Notes under the pieces: generated by a model | What the model was told of the DNA's origin: nothing | Databases searched by the model: none | What the model saw: the letters and a program-made list of their open reading frames with translations, nothing else | Assembly (NCBI GenBank): GCA_028678445.1 | Contig: JAJRDJ010000315.1 | Span: 1 to 5,744, forward strand | DNA from: Methylococcaceae bacterium | GTDB taxonomy: Bacteria > Pseudomonadota > Gammaproteobacteria > Methylococcales > Methylococcaceae | DNA: 5,744 nt | Reading direction: 5' to 3' | Program-made: the position numbers and the translations under genes | Part shown: one piece after another, positions 1 to 5,163 of the stretch | Position numbering within the stretch: the first letter of the stretch is position 1 | How the letters are laid out: every line of letters starts with the position of its first letter

Positions 1-184
1 AGACCCGCGCGGCCGCGAAATCTATTGGGTAGGTGCGGCTGGCCCGGAACAGGACGCTGGCCCGGGTACCGACTTCCATGCTCTTCGCCAGGGTTTTGTC
101 TCTGTCACCCCCTTGCAAATCGACCTGACCCGTTACGATCGCCTCGCGACTCTGGCACACTGGCTAGAGGGTGAGCCTGGCTGA
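1..184 (+). CDS. surE: 5'/3'-nucleotidase SurE, C-terminal 60 residues (partial, cut by window start)
   Basis: The frame beginning at base 2 is open for 60 codons and stops at TGA 182-184. It carries the conserved SurE C-terminal stretch: a DPRGR-IYWVG segment, then the DAGPGTDF block (residues 18-25 of the fragment), then the GFVSVTPLQIDLT block (31-43). This matches E. coli SurE (YWIGPPG, DAGPGTDF, GYVSVTPLHVDLT) as I remember it. The family hydrolyses nucleoside 5'/3'-monophosphates (and exopolyphosphate in E. coli) in a divalent-metal-dependent way and is tied to stationary-phase survival. The metal-binding N-terminal half lies outside the window, so catalytic integrity cannot be judged. 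The TGA shares its last base with the ATG at 184 of pcm, so the two genes are probably co-transcribed and translationally coupled, as is usual for surE-pcm. Confidence 0.95.
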   Translation, partial: DPRGREIYWVGAAGPEQDAGPGTDFHALRQGFVSVTPLQIDLTRYDRLATLAHWLEGEPG

Positions 185-843
185 TGAAACAGCGCATCGA
201 AGGTATCGGCATGACCTCCCGCCGCACCCGCGAACGCATGCTGGCGCGGCTGATGGAACAGGGCATTACCCACCCCGGCGTACTTGGCGCCATGCTCGAA
301 ACGCCGCGGCATTTGTTTGTCGAGGAAGCCCTTGCCAGCCGTGCGTATGAAGACACCGCCTTGCCTATCGGCTTCAACCAGACCATCTCCCAACCCTATA
401 TCGTGGCGCGCATGACCGAGTTGCTGCTCGAGCGGGGACCGGTGAACAAGGTCCTCGAGGTCGGGACGGGTTCCGGCTATCAGACCGCCATCCTCGCCCA
501 ACTGGTCAAGCGGGTGCATTCAGTGGAACGCATTTACCCCCTGCAACAGCGGGCCCGGCGCTGCCTTCAGGATTTGAACCTGCGCAATTTCAGGCTCAAG
601 CATAGCGACGGCGGTTGGGGCTGGGATGAATACGCGCCCTACGACGCCATTTTGGCCACTGCCGCGCCGAGCGAAATTCCCGAGACCCTGCTTGCCCAGA
701 TGGCGAGGCGCAGCGTGATGGTCATCCCGGTCGGCCAGGGTGCGACGCAGATTCTCAAGCGTGTCACCCGCACCGAAGTCGGCTTCGAAGTGGAAGAAAT
801 CGAGCCGGTGAATTTTGTTCCCTTTCTGCCGGGCATCCTCTGA
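184..843 (+). CDS. pcm: Protein-L-isoaspartate(D-aspartate) O-methyltransferase
   Basis: The product is 219 residues from ATG 184; E. coli Pcm is 208. It transfers a methyl group from S-adenosylmethionine to L-isoaspartyl residues of aged proteins, starting their repair in the cytoplasm. Visible motifs are the family block ALPIGFNQTISQPYIVARM (residues 59-77), which includes the active-site TIS (67-69); SAM-binding motif I VLEVGTGSGYQTAIL (90-104); a second methyltransferase strand YDAILATAAP (153-162); VIPVG (180-184); and the C-terminal VNFVPF (209-214). The start is uncertain. ATG 184 overlaps the surE stop by one base. The internal ATG 211 (Met10, MTSRRTRERM) has a GAAGG 6-7 bases upstream and matches the remembered Pseudomonas start MTSQRTRERL. 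I keep 184 because a GIGM lead-in is, as I recall, seen in other gammaproteobacterial homologues. Two oddities: the usual Gly-Gly turn before the VxPVG strand is Arg-Ser here (residues 175-176), and the usual GDG is SDG (141-143). A surE-pcm operon is well supported. Confidence 0.95.
   Translation: MKQRIEGIGMTSRRTRERMLARLMEQGITHPGVLGAMLETPRHLFVEEALASRAYEDTALPIGFNQTISQPYIVARMTELLLERGPVNKVLEVGTGSGYQTAILAQLVKRVHSVERIYPLQQRARRCLQDLNLRNFRLKHSDGGWGWDEYAPYDAILATAAPSEIPETLLAQMARRSVMVIPVGQGATQILKRVTRTEVGFEVEEIEPVNFVPFLPGIL
199..204 (+). promoter_or_regulatory. Alternative ribosome binding site for the internal pcm start at 211
   Basis: GAAGGT lies 6 bases before ATG 211, a better-spaced Shine-Dalgarno than the GAGG-type sequence roughly 12 bases before ATG 184. 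It leaves open whether Pcm starts at 184 (219 aa) or 211 (210 aa, nearer the E. coli length). Confidence 0.4.
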
Positions 844-917
844 AGCACCACACAGGGAATACCGCTTGATGTTCGGCTCCAGCCTCGACGACGGGTCTCA
901 TCCCTTTCCGCGCCCCG

Positions 918-946
918 CTTGAAAATCCGATAGAACACCCCCAGCT
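918..946 (+). promoter_or_regulatory. Sigma-32 (RpoH) heat-shock promoter of htpG
   Basis: The sequence shows CTTGAAA at 918-924, a 14-base spacer, then CCCCAGCT at 939-946. The known sigma-32 consensus is CTTGAAA, 11-16 bases, CCCCATNT. The -35 is therefore perfect, the -10 has one mismatch among its defined bases, and the spacing is ideal. Transcription would begin near 952-956, leaving a leader of about 55 bases before the htpG ATG at 1010. htpG is a classic RpoH-regulon member, so position and downstream gene agree. The same bases match sigma-70 poorly: TTGAAA is present, but nothing like TATAAT lies 16-18 bases downstream. Confidence 0.85.
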
Positions 947-992
947 TTGCTCAGTACCGTTTGTCACACCCCACTTTTCATAATTTCCACCT

Positions 993-997
993 GGAGG
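993..997 (+). promoter_or_regulatory. Ribosome binding site of htpG
   Basis: GGAGG lies 12 bases before ATG 1010. The spacing is somewhat long, but the match is strong, and it fixes 1010 as the start rather than the upstream in-frame TTG at 947, which has no such site and would lie upstream of the expected transcription start. Confidence 0.7.
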
Positions 998-1009
998 CTA
1001 GATATCGCC

Positions 1010-2920
1010 ATGACTGTTGCCGAAAACAAAGTCACCATGGGCTTCGAAGCAGAAGTCAAACAGCTACTGCATTTGATGATCCACTCGCTCTATAGCAACA
1101 AGGAAATCTTTCTGCGCGAGCTGATTTCCAATGCATCCGATGCCGCCGACAAGCTTCGCTTCAATGCCCTCAGCGACGATGCCCTGTACGAGGGTGATCC
1201 GAACCTGAAAATTCGCATCGAGTTCGACAAGGCCGCCCGCACCATCACGCTCAACGATAACGGCATCGGCATGACCCGCGATGAAGTACGCGACAACATC
1301 GGCACCATCGCCCGCTCGGGCACCCGACATTTCTTTGAATCCCTGACCGGCGATCAGGCTAAGGACAGCCAGCTCATCGGCCAGTTTGGCGTGGGCTTTT
1401 ACTCGTCCTTCATCGTCGCCGACAAGGTGGTCCTGGAGACCCGCAAGGCCGGCACCACCGCCGATCATGGCGTGCGCTGGGAATCCGCCGGCGAGGGCGA
1501 TTACACGCTGGAAAATTTTGACAAGCCGGATCACGGCACCCGCGTCACCCTGCATCTCCGCGAAGGCGAGGATGAATTTCTCGACGGCTGGAAGCTACGA
1601 GGCATCATTCGCAAGTTCTCCGATCACATTTCGCTGCCTATCGAAATGAAGAAAGAGCACTACGGCGAGCCCAAGGAAGGCGAAGAGCCGCCCGCCGAGG
1701 AGTGGGAAATCGCCAACAGCGCCTCCGCGCTGTGGGCCAAAAACCGCGACGAGATCACCGACGAACAGTACGAAGAGTTCTACAAGCACGTCTCCCACGA
1801 CTTCCAGACGCCATTGGCCCGCGTGCATAGCCGTGTTGAGGGCACCAACGAGTACACCCTGCTGCTCTTTCTGCCGTCGCATGCGCCATTTGACCTGTGG
1901 GATCGCGAGTCCAAGCACGGGGTACGCCTTTACGTGCGCAAGGTCTTCATCACCGAAGATGCCGACAAGCTGATGCCGCGTTTTCTGCGCTTCGTGCGCG
2001 GGGTGATTGACTCCGACTCGTTACCGCTCAATGTCTCGCGTGAAATCCTGCAGGAGAATGCGCTGCTGGAGAAAATCCGCTCCGGCGCGGTCAAGAAAGT
2101 ACTGAGTTTGCTGGAAGACCTGGCCGGCAACGACCCCGAAAAGTACGCCACCTTCTGGAAGGAATTCGGCCAGGCCTTCAAGGAAGGTCCGATTGAAGAC
2201 TTCAAAAACCGCGAGCGTATCGCCAAACTGTTGCGTTTCTCGTCCACCCATAACGACAATGACGAGCAGAACGTTTCACTGGATGACTACATCGGCCGGA
2301 TGAAGGAAGGTCAGGACAAAATCTACTACATCACCGCCGAGAGCTACGCCGCCGCCAACAGCAGCCCCCATCTGGAAATCTTCCGCAAAAAGGGCCTGGA
2401 AGTATTGTTGCTGCACGAACGCGTCGACGACTGGCTGGTCGGCTACCTGACCGAATACGAGGGCAAATCCCTACAGTCGATAGCCAAGGGCGACCTGGAC
2501 CTTGGCAAACTGGAGGACGAAACCGACAAACAGCACAAGGACGATGCCGCCAAAGAACTACAGCCGCTCATCGACCGCATCAAGACCGTGCTGGGTGACA
2601 AGGTCAGCGAAGTGAAAATCAGCGCCCGCCTGACGGATTCGCCCGCCTGCCTGGTCAGCGAGAGCTACGGCATGAGCCGCACCATGGAGCGCATCATGAA
2701 ATCCGCCGGCCAGCATATCCCGGCCAGCAAGCCGGTGTTCGAGATCAACCCCGATCATGCTCTGGTCGTTAAACTCAAGACGGAAGCCGATGAAACCCGC
2801 TTTGGCGACCTAACTCATATCCTCTACGATCAGGCCGTCCTGAGTGAAGGCGCGCAACTCGATGATCCGGCCGCGTTCGTAAGGCGGCTCAACGGGTTGT
2901 TGCAGACCGTGATCAACTAG
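1010..2920 (+). CDS. htpG: Molecular chaperone HtpG (bacterial Hsp90)
   Basis: The product is 636 residues from ATG 1010 (E. coli 624, Pseudomonas about 634). It is a cytosolic ATP-dependent homodimeric chaperone that remodels client proteins, in E. coli together with DnaK. The N-terminal GHKL ATPase domain (about 1-215) shows ELISNASDA (37-45, with catalytic Glu37 and Mg-binding Asn41), DNGIGM (83-88), GTIARSG (98-104) and the lid glycines GQFGVGF (124-130). A charged linker of Lys/Glu/Pro residues covers about 213-232. The middle domain holds LPLNVSREILQ (338-348), with Arg344 matching the gamma-phosphate-sensing Arg336 of E. coli. The C-terminal dimerisation domain (about 515-636) includes LTDSPACLV (541-549) and FEINPDH (577-583). 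The frame is open back to a TTG at 947, but that TTG lies inside the promoter -10 region. ATG 1010 is preceded by GGAGG at 993-997 and begins at the family N-terminus. A heat-shock promoter precedes it and a terminator follows, so it is probably monocistronic. Confidence 0.98.
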   Translation: MTVAENKVTMGFEAEVKQLLHLMIHSLYSNKEIFLRELISNASDAADKLRFNALSDDALYEGDPNLKIRIEFDKAARTITLNDNGIGMTRDEVRDNIGTIARSGTRHFFESLTGDQAKDSQLIGQFGVGFYSSFIVADKVVLETRKAGTTADHGVRWESAGEGDYTLENFDKPDHGTRVTLHLREGEDEFLDGWKLRGIIRKFSDHISLPIEMKKEHYGEPKEGEEPPAEEWEIANSASALWAKNRDEITDEQYEEFYKHVSHDFQTPLARVHSRVEGTNEYTLLLFLPSHAPFDLWDRESKHGVRLYVRKVFITEDADKLMPRFLRFVRGVIDSDSLPLNVSREILQENALLEKIRSGAVKKVLSLLEDLAGNDPEKYATFWKEFGQAFKEGPIEDFKNRERIAKLLRFSSTHNDNDEQNVSLDDYIGRMKEGQDKIYYITAESYAAANSSPHLEIFRKKGLEVLLLHERVDDWLVGYLTEYEGKSLQSIAKGDLDLGKLEDETDKQHKDDAAKELQPLIDRIKTVLGDKVSEVKISARLTDSPACLVSESYGMSRTMERIMKSAGQHIPASKPVFEINPDHALVVKLKTEADETRFGDLTHILYDQAVLSEGAQLDDPAAFVRRLNGLLQTVIN

Positions 2921-2994
2921 ACTGCCACATTACACTCGATCCCGCGCCGGGCTACCTGGTTGACTGCCAGTAGCCAGGCGCAGTCTGTTTTTTT
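2918..2994 (+). terminator. Rho-independent terminator of htpG with alternative stems
   Basis: A run of seven T (2988-2994) follows GC-rich inverted repeats. Stem B pairs GACTGC 2962-2967 with GCAGTC 2980-2985, ending two bases before the T run, with a 12-base loop. Stem A pairs GGCTAC 2950-2955 with GTAGCC 2970-2975 and, past one bulged C, TGG 2957-2959 with CCA 2967-2969 around a 7-base loop. A and B share bases 2962-2975, so they exclude each other. An outer stem, AGACTGC 2919-2925 with GCAGTCT 2980-2986, could enclose A and reach into the stop codon. Any of these placed before the T run should end the htpG transcript. Confidence 0.85.
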
Positions 2995-3005
2995 AACACT
3001 CACCT

Positions 3006-3021
3006 TTCCACTGGCGTGGAG
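3006..3021 (+). repeat. Small inverted repeat in the DUF2062 leader
   Basis: TCCAC 3007-3011 and GTGGA 3016-3020 are perfectly complementary around a TGGC tetraloop, with one more possible T-G pair outside. It lies just after the htpG terminator and well upstream of the next gene. No T run follows, so it is not an independent terminator, and its function is unknown. Confidence 0.4.
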
Positions 3022-3071
3022 TTAGCCTTCCGACCCAAGCCCACCCAACGCACTATTCGCGTAAATATTCA

Positions 3072-3100
3072 TACAACTTTCAAACCGGGCTTCGTACAAT
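3072..3100 (+). promoter_or_regulatory. Possible sigma-70 promoter of the DUF2062 gene
   Basis: TACAAT at 3095-3100 matches TATAAT in five of six positions. It sits in an AT-richer stretch (3059-3084) unlike the surrounding GC-rich DNA, about 48 bases before the start at 3148. The hexamer 17 bases upstream (TACAAC, 3072-3077) is a poor -35, and there is no TG extension. A separate promoter is expected because a terminator closes the htpG unit. Confidence 0.4.
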
Positions 3101-3133
3101 AGGCGCCGTTTCAGGAAACACGACGTTTACAAA

Positions 3134-3138
3134 AAGGA
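3134..3138 (+). promoter_or_regulatory. Ribosome binding site of the DUF2062 gene
   Basis: AAGGA within an A-rich run lies 9 bases before ATG 3148, at good spacing and with a strong match. It supports the chosen start. Confidence 0.7.
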
Positions 3139-3147
3139 CCACGCCTC

Positions 3148-3753
3148 ATGCCCAAGAAGTTTCTCAAGCGGTATCTACCGGACCCTGCCAAGATCAAGGA
3201 AATAAAGGCCCTGGACTTTCTCGGCGACCGGCTTCACTCCCCCAATCTATGGCATCTCAACCGCCGTTCCGTGTCGCGTGCCTTTGCCATCGGGTTTTGG
3301 GCCATGTACACGCCTCCCTTGCCCTGGCAGCAGGTAATCGCCGCCATTGGCGCCATCTATTTCAACGCCAATCTACCGATTGCCGTGGCCCTGGTCTGGA
3401 TAACCAACCCCTTGACCTGGCTTCCGCTCTACTATGTGGCATATGAGGTCGGCGCGCTGGCGCTGGGATCACCCACCTTCAGCTTCGATCAGTTCTCGGG
3501 ACTGTTCAGCATCGAAAAAGCCATGGAACTGGGTACCCCGCTGCTGCTCGGCTGTTTCATTCTCATGAATCTCGGCGCGGTCTTGGGTTACTTTGGCATC
3601 CAGTGGTTTTGGCGGCGCTCGGTTCGGCATGCCCAGGAACTCCGTAAATTCCGCAATGCGCCATTTGACTCCGCCGTAATGGCGCGCGAAAGCTATAGCA
3701 ACTACAAGAAATTTCTCGAACACCGTCATCCACATCACCCCCCGGAAGAGTAA
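3148..3753 (+). CDS. DUF2062 domain membrane protein of unknown function
   Basis: The product is 201 residues. The N-terminus MPKKFLKRYLPDP and the LHSPNLWHLNRRSVSRA block (29-45) match the remembered gammaproteobacterial DUF2062 family (Pseudomonas members begin MPRRLFKRYMPDP and carry NLWHLNRHSVARA). Hydrophobic segments lie at about 45-71, 76-106 and 129-155. The first holds the family's TPPLPWQQ (55-62) and the second the characteristic NPLTWLPLYYVAYEVG (87-102). The basic N-terminus and the basic, charged C-terminal tail (about 156-201, ending in a His/Pro/Glu-rich stretch) are probably both cytoplasmic or peripheral; topology is inferred only from hydrophobicity. There is no signal peptide and no catalytic motif. 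The family has no established biochemical role; proximity to other envelope genes suggests only an inner-membrane location. It is a single-gene unit, following the htpG terminator and convergent with galE. Confidence 0.9.
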   Translation: MPKKFLKRYLPDPAKIKEIKALDFLGDRLHSPNLWHLNRRSVSRAFAIGFWAMYTPPLPWQQVIAAIGAIYFNANLPIAVALVWITNPLTWLPLYYVAYEVGALALGSPTFSFDQFSGLFSIEKAMELGTPLLLGCFILMNLGAVLGYFGIQWFWRRSVRHAQELRKFRNAPFDSAVMARESYSNYKKFLEHRHPHHPPEE

Positions 3754-3770
3754 ACCACCGCTGACGAACG

Positions 3771-3800
3771 GCACCCGGCTTGGAAATCCATCGGTGCTTT
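3771..3800. terminator. Weak candidate terminator between the convergent DUF2062 and galE genes
   Basis: GCACC 3771-3775 and GGTGC 3793-3797 can pair around a 17-base loop that includes a small TGG/CCA stem (3781-3790), followed by only three T on the plus strand. The convergent gene ends are 70 bases apart, where a shared terminator is expected, but the stem is short and the T run poor. Confidence 0.25.
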
Positions 3801-3823
3801 GCGCGGATCTCCATGCCGTGGGG

Positions 3824-4849
3824 CTAGGCTCGATATCCTTGCGGATTATTCTTCTGCCAGCGCCAGTGATCGGCGCACATGGCCTCGATATCCCGTTCTG
3901 CTCGCCATCCGAGCAGACTCTCCGCCAGTGCGGGTTCCGCATAACAGGCCGCGACATCCCCGGCCCTCCGCGACGCCATGGTCAGCGGAATCGACTGGCC
4001 CGAAGCCTGCTCGAAAGCCCTGACTACCTCCAACACGCTGTAACCCCGCCCGGTCCCGAGATTGATCGCCAGACAGGCCGGTTTGGCCAGCTTGTCCAAG
4101 GCGCATAGATGCCCCTTGGCGAGGTCCACCACGTGAATGTAATCCCTTACACCGGTACCGTCCGGCGTGGGATAGTCATTGCCCCAGACATTGAGCCGCT
4201 CGCGCCGCCCGACAGCCACCTGAGCGACAAAAGGCATGAGGTTGTTGGGGAGACCCTGCGGATCTTCGCCAATCAGGCCGCTGGCATGGGCGCCCACCGG
4301 GTTGAAGTAGCGGAGAATGGCGATCTTCCAGTCCGGTTCGGACCGATGGAGATCGCGTAGCATCTCTTCGATGATGAGCTTGGTCCGCCCATAGGGATTG
4401 GTGGCCGACAGCGGATGCGTCTCGGTCAATGGCAGGAAGTGGGGATCACCGTAAACCGTCGCCGAGGAGCTGAAAACCAGTGTCCTGACTCCGGTCGTCT
4501 GCATGGCCCTGAGCAGCCGATGCGTGCCAATGACGTTGTTGTCGTAATAGTCCAGCGGTTTTTCGACCGACTCGCCCACCGCCTTGAGTCCGGCGAAGTG
4601 GATGACCGACTGACAGTCGTACTGACGCAAGGTCGCTTCGAGCAAGTGCTGATCACGGACATCGCCATGCACCAGCACACAATCGCCGACGGCAATCATC
4701 CGGACCCGCTCCACCGCTTCCGGAAAGCTGTTGGAAAAATTGTCATAAACGACTACGCGATGCCCTGCCTCCAGCAGTTCGACGCACGTATGCGAACCGA
4801 TATACCCCGCGCCGCCGGTAACCAGAATGGTGAGTGAAGAATCTGACAT
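3824..4849 (-). CDS. galE: UDP-glucose 4-epimerase GalE, probably with UDP-GlcNAc/GalNAc activity as well
   Basis: The product is 341 residues (E. coli GalE 338). It is an NAD-dependent cytosolic extended short-chain dehydrogenase interconverting UDP-glucose and UDP-galactose, used in the Leland route and to make surface polysaccharide precursors. Visible are the Rossmann NAD motif TGGAGYIGSH (11-20), HFAGLKAVGESV (84-95), the catalytic SSSATVYG (Ser129) and YGRTK (Tyr153, Lys157), RYFNPVGAH (180-188), the NNLMPF substrate loop (202-207), GTGVRDYIHV (231-240) and the C-terminal NPQGY (335-339). At the substrate-specificity position, where E. coli has Tyr299, this protein has Cys302 within GDVAACYAEP. 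That is the human-type arrangement (Cys307), known to allow the larger N-acetylated sugars. The bifunctional call is inference from this residue. ATG 4849 is preceded by AGGGG five bases upstream. No galT, galK or mutarotase gene is adjacent, so a biosynthetic role is more likely than galactose catabolism. The stop (TAG 3826-3824) is convergent with the DUF2062 gene. Confidence 0.96.
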   Translation of the reverse strand: MSDSSLTILVTGGAGYIGSHTCVELLEAGHRVVVYDNFSNSFPEAVERVRMIAVGDCVLVHGDVRDQHLLEATLRQYDCQSVIHFAGLKAVGESVEKPLDYYDNNVIGTHRLLRAMQTTGVRTLVFSSSATVYGDPHFLPLTETHPLSATNPYGRTKLIIEEMLRDLHRSEPDWKIAILRYFNPVGAHASGLIGEDPQGLPNNLMPFVAQVAVGRRERLNVWGNDYPTPDGTGVRDYIHVVDLAKGHLCALDKLAKPACLAINLGTGRGYSVLEVVRAFEQASGQSIPLTMASRRAGDVAACYAEPALAESLLGWRAERDIEAMCADHWRWQKNNPQGYRA

Positions 4850-4854
4850 GATGG

Positions 4855-4859
4855 CCCCT
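4855..4859 (-). promoter_or_regulatory. Ribosome binding site of galE
   Basis: The minus strand reads AGGGG at 4859-4855, five bases before ATG 4849. It supports this start, which also fits the family N-terminus just ahead of the NAD-binding motif. Confidence 0.55.
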
Positions 4860-4890
4860 GTGAGTGTCGCCCGCTCCGGGCTGGAAAATC

Positions 4891-4901
4891 GGCATTATGC
4901 C
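4891..4901 (-). promoter_or_regulatory. Candidate galE -10 inside an 11-base palindrome
   Basis: The minus strand reads CATAAT (4899-4894), five of six matches to TATAAT, about 45 bases before the galE start. It lies at the centre of GGCATTATGCC (4891-4901), a perfect inverted repeat around one central base. No good -35 lies 16-18 bases upstream; a TTGACC is present but about 26 bases away. It could be a weak promoter, an operator half-site or chance. Confidence 0.25.
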
Positions 4902-4941
4902 CGTGTTCTCCGTTGCGTTGGCTGTGGTCAATCACTCCAGT

Positions 4942-4947
4942 GAGGAG
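4942..4947 (+). promoter_or_regulatory. Strong Shine-Dalgarno sequence before the ATG at 4954
   Basis: GAGGAG lies six bases before ATG 4954, among the best ribosome binding sites in the window and better than anything before psd itself. It is the main reason to consider the small ORF that follows. Confidence 0.45.
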
Positions 4948-4953
4948 ACGGCG

Positions 4954-5163
4954 ATGGACCCGCGCGTGAATGGCGTCCGGGAATACGTGTTGACGCCGAG
5001 CCGCCTGCTCATGAAAAATGCCGCTGCCCGCGGCCATGCCCGGGCACTTCCCGCACAGCGGCTCGCCCTGAACCTTCTCATCACACTCAAGCCATGCCCC
5101 TCCTGGAAAAACTATTTGTCCTCGGGCAATATCCCCTGCCTCACCACCCCCTGTCCCGGCTAA
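4954..5163 (+). CDS. Possible small ORF (69 aa) overlapping the start of psd
   Basis: ATG 4954 follows a GAGGAG site at ideal spacing and opens a 69-codon frame ending at TAA 5161-5163. Its last 70 bases overlap psd in a different frame. By hand count over the 47 codons before psd, third positions are about 74% G+C against about 47% at second positions, which is coding-like. The product, starting MDPRVNGVREYVL, is basic through its middle (several Arg/Lys around residues 17-35), then has a short hydrophobic stretch (about 36-45) and a Cys/Pro-containing tail. I recognise no family and assign no function. It may be a real small protein, a leader peptide coupling translation into psd, or chance in GC-rich DNA. 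The TAA overlaps psd codon 24 (an ATG) as TAATG, but homology shows psd begins upstream of that. Confidence 0.3.
   Translation: MDPRVNGVREYVLTPSRLLMKNAAARGHARALPAQRLALNLLITLKPCPSWKNYLSSGNIPCLTTPCPG
5021..5061 (+). repeat. GC-rich inverted repeats in the psd leader
   Basis: TGCCCG 5025-5030 can pair with CGGGCA 5041-5046 around a 10-base loop, flanked by CCGC 5021-5024 and GCGG 5058-5061. TGCCCGGGCA at 5037-5046 is also a perfect 10-base palindrome. There is no T run, so it is not a terminator. It could structure the psd leader RNA, but such repeats are common by chance at this base composition. Confidence 0.25.

Larger units (their letters stand above)
4850..5093. other. Divergent galE-psd intergenic region
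   Basis: The 244 bases separate the galE start (minus) from the psd start (plus). They should hold both promoters, but no clear sigma-70 promoter is visible on either strand. Candidates are a minus-strand CATAAT inside a palindrome (4891-4901), the strong ribosome binding site and small ORF beginning at 4954, and GC-rich repeats at 5021-5061. The 300-base frame starting with GTG at 4864 extends the 4954 ORF but adds no homology. Confidence 0.6.

Noticed and set aside
133..519. Minus-strand open frame over pcm (128 codons)
   Set aside because: It is a mirror of the confirmed pcm gene in GC-rich DNA, with no recognisable domain and no ribosome binding site.
854..905. AGGGA/TCCCT inverted repeat after pcm as a terminator
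   Set aside because: The stem is five base pairs with a loop of more than 40 bases and no real T run.
948..976. CCCCACTT at 969-976 as a second heat-shock -10
   Set aside because: No CTTGAAA-like hexamer lies 11-16 bases upstream of it; the 918-946 site is far better.
947..1009. TTG at 947 as the htpG start, adding 21 residues
   Set aside because: It overlaps the end of the sigma-32 promoter, lies upstream of the expected transcription start, has no ribosome binding site and has no counterpart in the HtpG family N-terminus.
1064..1555. Minus-strand open frame over htpG (163 codons), and similar ones at 1595-1918, 1930-2259 and 2558-2758
   Set aside because: All lie within htpG, whose frame has unmistakable Hsp90 motifs; the antisense products resemble no family.
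3469..3957. Minus-strand open frame across the DUF2062 3' end and the galE 3' end (162 codons)
   Set aside because: It overlaps two well-supported genes and has no recognisable product.
4415..4837. Plus-strand open frame opposite galE (140 codons), also 4109-4360
   Set aside because: They are antisense to galE, whose catalytic motifs are complete; they are composition-driven shadows.
4930..4935. TTGACC on the minus strand as the galE -35
   Set aside because: It lies about 26 bases from the CATAAT, too far for a sigma-70 promoter.
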